This document shows positions 6,031 through 9,923 of a stretch of 9,923 nucleotides of DNA, in pieces. A program made the translations under genes and the position numbers. The notes below the pieces were generated by a model. The model saw nothing but the letters and a program-made list of their open reading frames with translations. It had not been told where the DNA came from and did no database searches. This DNA comes from Methanolobus sp. UBA474 (lineage in GTDB: Archaea; Halobacteriota; Methanosarcinia; Methanosarcinales; Methanosarcinaceae). The stretch lies in the NCBI GenBank assembly GCA_002501695.1, contig DANZ01000091.1, positions 13,811 through 23,733 on the forward strand, in the 5' to 3' direction. Each line of letters starts with the position of its first letter. Positions within the stretch are counted from its first letter, which is position 1.

Positions 6031-6039
6031 ATTTATATA
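6031..6039 (+). promoter_or_regulatory. TATA box of the KaiC/ATP-grasp protein gene
   Basis: ATTTATATA lies between the glutamate synthase-like stop and the next gene. The predicted transcript start is near 6060, at or after ATG 6058 but well before ATG 6088. The gene thus has its own promoter despite the short gap. Confidence 0.55.
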
Positions 6040-6076
6040 CATGGGATCTAAACTGGAATGCCCATTGCCATAGAGA

Positions 6077-6082
6077 GAGGAG
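6077..6082 (+). promoter_or_regulatory. Shine-Dalgarno favouring ATG 6088
   Basis: GAGGAG is 5 bases before ATG 6088 and inside the frame extension that would begin at ATG 6058. No such element precedes 6058. Confidence 0.55.
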
Positions 6083-6087
6083 AAAGT

Positions 6088-8793
6088 ATGAAAGAAAACG
6101 GTGCGGTAGAAACTAAGGTCCCCAAGTATGCAGATAAGGAGAAGATAACAAGCGGAGTCCCCCAGCTCGACGGAATACTTCAGTCATTCCGTCTTGGGGA
6201 TAATGTGGTATGGGAAGTAGAAGAACTTGAAGACTACAGGTATTTTGCCGGCAGGCTCATCAGCCAGGCCATAAGGTCCGGCTCCAAGTGTGTTTATGTG
6301 CGGTTCGCGCCTCATGAGCCGATCCTTGGAGCAATGGAAGGGCTCGATATAGTAGAGGTGGACCCGGGCAACGGCTTTGACTTCTTCAGCAGCCAAGTAC
6401 ACAGGATAATAGAACATTATGGCGAGAAGGTATACTATGTATTCGATAACCTCTCATCCCTTATGGTAGAATGGGCAACAGATGAACTGGTCGCCAATTT
6501 CTTTAAAGCCACATGTCCATACCTGTTCGAACTTGAGACCATAGGATACTTCTGCCTCACCCGGGGAAAGCACAGCCATTCCACAGTGGCAGGCATCAGG
6601 GAAACGACACAGGTGCTTATCGATTACTACCATATCAATGGCAGGGCATATATTCATCCTCTGAAGGTCTACGAAAGGTATTCGCAAAGCATGTTCCTGC
6701 CTCACACGGTATCTGAGGAGGCATGGGAGCCTATATTTGATAGCGGAAAAGCTGCCACGATTTCCTCGATAGACCGCAGGAAAGTGATCCGCATGGGAAG
6801 CCGCGGTACAGCTCCATGGGACACAGTGTACACTAAACTGAGGTTCCATTATGATATGGGAATGCTTGATTCCATACCCGGGCCCGAGATAATAGCACTC
6901 AAGAGGGAACTCTCCAGGATGGTCATCGGTGATCACCCCCGCTTCAATCGCCTTGCAGACACATACCTTACACTGGATGACCTGCTTGGCATAAGGGACA
7001 GGATGATAGGTTCCGGGCGTATCGGGGGAAAGGCGGTTGGGATGCTGCTCTCACGCAGCATAGTTCTCAACAGTGAGAAGAAAGAGGAACTTTCAGAGAT
7101 ACTGGAACCTCATGATTCGTTCTACATAGGTTCGGATGTCTTCTTCACCTTCATGATAAACAACGATCTGTTCCGCCTCAAGATAAGACTATCAGACAGT
7201 TGCAGCATGACAAAAGAGGAATTCGAAGAGGTGGAGGAAAGATTTCTTGAGGGAAGGTTCCCTGAGGATATAATGGAACAGTTCCGGGACCTGATGGATT
7301 ACTTCGGACAGGCACCTATCATCGTAAGGTCAAGCAGCCTGCAGGAAGACAGCTATGGGAATGCTTTTGCAGGCAAGTACAGGAGTGAGTTCTGCGCCAA
7401 TCAGGGAAGCCCTGAAGAGCGCCTCGAAGCGTTCATGCATGCGGTCAAGCTTGTATATGCAAGTGCCCTCAACCCGGATGCTCTTGCATACCGAAGGACA
7501 AGAGGTCTTCAGTATGAGGATGAGCAGATGGCAATACTGGTGCAGCGTGTATCAGGAATGCCATATAAACAGTATTTCTTCCCGGCGCTTGCAGGGGTCG
7601 CTTTCTCAAAGAACCTGTTCCGGTGGTCAAAACGCATAGATCCCGCAAAAGGATTGATAAGGCTGGTCTTTGGACTGGGTACAAGGTCTGTCGACCGTGT
7701 GGGAAGAGATTATCCCCGGATGATAGCTGTCAGCCATCCTGCACTCAGGCCTGAAACCGGCGCGAAGGTGATAAAATATTCGCAATGGGATGTGGATGCC
7801 CTGGACCTTGCAGAGAAAAAGCTCATAACCATCTCTTTCCGCGATCTTGTCAAAGATTGCGATTATCCCGGCCTGAGAATGTTCATCTCTATCCTGAACG
7901 AGGGATACCTTGAGGACCCCCCCACCAATGCGATCGACTGCTCACAGGAGATGGTGCTGACATTCAACAACATGATAAAGAGCACTAAGTTCGTGGCTAC
8001 CATGGGACAGATACTCAGCATAGTAGAGGAAGTGTATGAACATCCGGTGGATATTGAATTTACGTCATCTGTCGATCAGAAGGGAAATTTGAGGCTTAAT
8101 ATAGTCCAGTGCAGACCAATGACGACGCCCGGGGGCAATGGGCAGATAGTGATCCCTGCAGATATAAAAGAAGATAATGTATTGTTCAGGTCCAATATGC
8201 TCATAAACGAAGGGAAAGTGGAAAATATAGAGTATATTGTGTACATAGATCCGCTTGCGTATGAAATGGCTGACCTGGACCTGAAAAGATCTATCGGGCG
8301 TGTGGTCGGGCGTATCAATGAGAAGATAGGCGGCATGGGAACTTCATTTATACTGATGGGTCCCGGCAGGTGGGGAAGCAGCAACATAGAACTGGGTGTC
8401 AATGCGACATATAGTGAGATTGACCGCACCTCTCTGCTCGTGGAGATCGCGCGTGAGAAAGCTGGGCACACCCCGGAAGTTTCCTACGGGACCCATTTCT
8501 TCCAGGATATAGTGGAAGAAGAGATCATCTATATGCCGGTGTACCCGGACATGAATAACTCGGGTTTCAATGAAGCTTTCTTCAGAGACGCGAAGAATGT
8601 TCTGACAGACATACTGCCGGAGCATGAGAGATTCAGCACCGTGGTCAAGGTTATCAATGTCCGCGAAGCATCAGGCGGAGCTCCTGCGGTCGTTATAGCG
8701 AGCCTGCAGGAACAGAATGCTATCTGCTACCTTGAGAAGCAGACAGTTGGCAGAACATGGAAACTTGACAGGCTGAAAGGTCAGTGGCACTAA
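6088..8793 (+). CDS. Degenerate KaiC-like domain fused to PPDK/PEP-synthase-type ATP-grasp domain
   Basis: A 901-residue cytoplasmic protein. Residues about 20-210 look like a RecA/KaiC fold (SGVPQLDGIL near 22), but the Walker A GxxxxGKT is absent, with EVEELEDY in its place; a Walker B-like VYYVFDNLSSL is at 115-125. Residues about 300-680 form a pyruvate phosphate dikinase N-terminal (ATP-grasp) domain: RIGGKAVGML (311-320), VRSSSLQEDSYGNAFAGK (413-430) and DIEFT...IVQCRP (655-677). A further conserved region (about 710-880) contains ILMGPGRWGSSN and SYGTHFFQDIVEE, seen in other PPDK_N-domain proteins. There is no swivelling phospho-histidine domain and no PEP-binding barrel, so it should not be a PEP synthase. 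A phosphotransfer, dikinase-like or regulatory role is possible. ATG 6058 would add ten residues but lies at the transcript start. It converges on the F420-dependent NADP reductase gene. Confidence 0.82.
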   Translation: MKENGAVETKVPKYADKEKITSGVPQLDGILQSFRLGDNVVWEVEELEDYRYFAGRLISQAIRSGSKCVYVRFAPHEPILGAMEGLDIVEVDPGNGFDFFSSQVHRIIEHYGEKVYYVFDNLSSLMVEWATDELVANFFKATCPYLFELETIGYFCLTRGKHSHSTVAGIRETTQVLIDYYHINGRAYIHPLKVYERYSQSMFLPHTVSEEAWEPIFDSGKAATISSIDRRKVIRMGSRGTAPWDTVYTKLRFHYDMGMLDSIPGPEIIALKRELSRMVIGDHPRFNRLADTYLTLDDLLGIRDRMIGSGRIGGKAVGMLLSRSIVLNSEKKEELSEILEPHDSFYIGSDVFFTFMINNDLFRLKIRLSDSCSMTKEEFEEVEERFLEGRFPEDIMEQFRDLMDYFGQAPIIVRSSSLQEDSYGNAFAGKYRSEFCANQGSPEERLEAFMHAVKLVYASALNPDALAYRRTRGLQYEDEQMAILVQRVSGMPYKQYFFPALAGVAFSKNLFRWSKRIDPAKGLIRLVFGLGTRSVDRVGRDYPRMIAVSHPALRPETGAKVIKYSQWDVDALDLAEKKLITISFRDLVKDCDYPGLRMFISILNEGYLEDPPTNAIDCSQEMVLTFNNMIKSTKFVATMGQILSIVEEVYEHPVDIEFTSSVDQKGNLRLNIVQCRPMTTPGGNGQIVIPADIKEDNVLFRSNMLINEGKVENIEYIVYIDPLAYEMADLDLKRSIGRVVGRINEKIGGMGTSFILMGPGRWGSSNIELGVNATYSEIDRTSLLVEIAREKAGHTPEVSYGTHFFQDIVEEEIIYMPVYPDMNNSGFNEAFFRDAKNVLTDILPEHERFSTVVKVINVREASGGAPAVVIASLQEQNAICYLEKQTVGRTWKLDRLKGQWH

Positions 8794-8815
8794 AAAAAGA
8801 AATCCACGAATGGAT
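8792..8815 (-). terminator. UUCG-loop hairpin and U-tract terminator of the NADP reductase gene
   Basis: On the minus strand, just past the TAA at 8819-8817, ATCCA (8815-8811) and TGGAT (8806-8802) pair around a TTCG loop. TTCTTTTTTT follows, ending at 8792. The U-tract is the main archaeal termination signal; the short UUCG-capped stem may add to it. It overlaps the last base of the opposing gene's stop region. Confidence 0.65.
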
Positions 8816-8816
8816 A

Positions 8817-9542
8817 TTAATCTACGAATTTGATACCAACATCTTTCATATGGTTGCGTATGGCTACATTGACAAGGAGGGGCGTAATTGATTCCACCAT
8901 GGAGGACGTCTCAAGCGGGCCTATATCCAGTGGCCGCATTCCGGGAATGTCTCTGACGAGGCCAAAGACAATGTTCTTTGAATGCATATAATTCCCGCAC
9001 ACTCCAATATCGTAACCAAGTTCGGTGTCAAGGTTGGAAAGCTTGGCCGCAGGGACGTTATGGAAAGCAGATACCAGTTCAGTTCCGGCTGGCAGCAAAG
9101 AGGCTATTTCCTGTGCAGCGCTTCCGGCAGGAGGAGTAACATAGCAGAAATAGTCCGCTTTGTAATCTTCCCTTGAATTTGCAGATATCTCCAGAGGAAC
9201 CCCATTAGGAACAATGATACAGCGATCTTTTTCCATTGGCACGACCACAGATATAACGATCTTATTATCGATCTCTGCTTTGATCTGCTCTATTATGGAA
9301 GAGATCTGGCCATACCTTATAGCCAGAAGGATTATATCGGCTTCTGAAGCTGCTTTTGCATTGATCTCGCCTGTAATATCTGCCTTTTGACCATGATCTT
9401 TCAATATACCGGTATATTCGACTGCTCTGGCCCGGGCTTTTTCCTGTTCCCTTGAACCTATGATCACGTGGTGTTTATGCCCCCACCTGAGAGCAAAACC
9501 TTTACCAATGCTGCCTGTACCGCCAATTATTGCAATCTTCAT
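8817..9542 (-). CDS. npdG: F420-dependent NADP reductase (F420H2:NADP+ oxidoreductase)
   Basis: A 241-residue soluble enzyme moving hydride between F420H2 and NADP+, supplying NADPH for biosynthesis in methanogens. The N-terminal Rossmann motif is IIGGTGSIGKGFALRW (5-20). Ser30-Arg31 and Lys35 after the second strand are those that bind the 2'-phosphate of NADP in the family. Further family features are LLAIRYGQI (71-79), VPNGVPLEI (111-119), AFHNVPAAKL (159-168) and the C-terminal DIGPLETSSMVE. It is somewhat longer than the 212-residue Archaeoglobus Fno. The ATG at 9542 sits directly at the Rossmann strand, so no earlier start is needed; no clear Shine-Dalgarno is present. Its end is 23 bases from the stop of the opposing gene. 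Lying 129 bases downstream of glutamate dehydrogenase on the same strand, it could supply NADPH for glutamate synthesis (inference). Confidence 0.92.
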   Translation of the reverse strand: MKIAIIGGTGSIGKGFALRWGHKHHVIIGSREQEKARARAVEYTGILKDHGQKADITGEINAKAASEADIILLAIRYGQISSIIEQIKAEIDNKIVISVVVPMEKDRCIIVPNGVPLEISANSREDYKADYFCYVTPPAGSAAQEIASLLPAGTELVSAFHNVPAAKLSNLDTELGYDIGVCGNYMHSKNIVFGLVRDIPGMRPLDIGPLETSSMVESITPLLVNVAIRNHMKDVGIKFVD

Positions 9543-9620
9543 GATAATCCCATCAACAATATAGATAATATCAACTGTCCGACCAAAAATGGAAGGATCT
9601 ATATGGCCTGTGAGTTCAGA

Positions 9621-9631
9621 CCATATAAATG
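9621..9631 (-). promoter_or_regulatory. Possible TATA box of the NADP reductase gene
   Basis: The minus strand reads CATTTATATGG here. It would start a transcript near 9600 with about 58 bases of leader. A second AT-rich element, TATTATCTATATTG at 9570-9557, lies closer and would give a leaderless transcript. I cannot decide between them. The 129-base gap after glutamate dehydrogenase holds no gene. Confidence 0.35.
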
Positions 9632-9671
9632 TTGCTTAATTACATATATTGCAGGATTGGATCCAGGAAGG

Positions 9672-9923
9672 TCAGATCCATCCACGGTCTTTCATTGCAA
9701 CTACCACACGCTCGATCGCAACTACATAAGCAGCGGTCCTCATGTCGATGTTGTGCTTCTGTGACGCCGCATAAACTGCTTTGTATGCCTCGGTCATCTT
9801 TCTGTCCAGACGGGTATGGACCCTGATCTCACTCCAGTAGTACATGTAGAAGTTCTGTACCATCTCGAAGTAGGATACTGTCACTCCACCTGCATTACAT
9901 AGGAAATCAGGAATTACGTGAAC
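9672..9923 (-). CDS. Glutamate dehydrogenase, C-terminal part (partial)
   Basis: The frame enters from the right edge and ends at TGA 9674-9672, giving the last 83 residues. VIPDFLCNAGGVTVSYFEMVQN is, apart from small changes, the hallmark segment of Glu/Leu/Phe/Val dehydrogenases just after the dinucleotide-binding domain. It is followed by the usual helical tail with DMRTAAYVVAIERV and the final MKDRGWI. The family catalyses reversible reductive amination of 2-oxoglutarate with ammonia using NAD(P)H. Glutamate is the likely substrate in a methanogen, but the specificity residues lie outside the window. Cofactor preference cannot be judged. The neighbouring F420-dependent NADP reductase would fit an NADPH-using enzyme. 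Confidence 0.9.
   Translation of the reverse strand, partial: VHVIPDFLCNAGGVTVSYFEMVQNFYMYYWSEIRVHTRLDRKMTEAYKAVYAASQKHNIDMRTAAYVVAIERVVVAMKDRGWI

Noticed and set aside
6454..6936. A 160-codon minus-strand frame inside the KaiC/ATP-grasp gene
   Set aside because: Antisense shadow; the plus-strand protein has recognisable domains over the same bases.
6088..8793. Annotation as phosphoenolpyruvate synthase
   Set aside because: Only the ATP-grasp domain is present; no swivelling phospho-histidine motif or PEP-binding barrel can be seen.

Overview
The window reads as chromosome of a methanogenic archaeon, most likely Methanosarcinales (Methanosarcinaceae); I cannot fix the genus. Supporting signs are a geranylgeranyl-reductase family protein, DUF116 proteins, an F420-dependent NADP reductase, the methanogen-type free-standing FMN glutamate synthase-like protein, archaeal BRE/TATA promoters and an archaeal RNase P RNA. 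No mobile element, CRISPR array, tRNA or rRNA was seen. Gene order and codon use look like ordinary core genome.

Layout. Bases 1-60 are the tail of an unidentified gene closed by a hairpin/T-tract terminator. From 136 to 2566 a tight plus-strand operon holds two tandem DUF116 proteins (8-nt overlap) and a geranylgeranyl-reductase family flavoprotein. Bases 2594-2977 contain no protein gene: this is the RNase P RNA gene on the minus strand, identified from its conserved core segments and the complementary P1 and P4 strands. It is followed by a small two-helix membrane protein (plus), which abuts a small DUF1059-like protein (minus) that has no ATG, GTG or TTG where the family should start. A GDT1/UPF0016 cation transporter (minus) is divergent from the FMN glutamate synthase-like gene (plus). 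Next comes a 901-residue protein joining a degenerate KaiC-like domain to a pyruvate-phosphate-dikinase-type ATP-grasp domain and a further conserved C-terminal domain. It converges on the F420-dependent NADP reductase gene (minus), behind which lies the C-terminal end of a glutamate dehydrogenase gene (minus) that runs off the window.

How the genes may work together. The first operon suggests that membrane-bound, cysteine-rich DUF116 proteins serve isoprenoid (lipid or methanophenazine-type) saturation, perhaps as redox partners of the flavoprotein; this is inference. On the right, F420H2:NADP reductase and glutamate dehydrogenase would link F420H2 to NADPH and then to ammonia assimilation, with a glutamate synthase-like enzyme of unknown true substrate nearby. 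The KaiC/ATP-grasp protein lacks the swivelling-histidine and PEP-barrel domains of PEP synthase and has no known reaction. Promoters are visible before most genes; several place the transcription start almost on the start codon (leaderless), while the two large genes probably start at internal ATGs that carry Shine-Dalgarno sequences.
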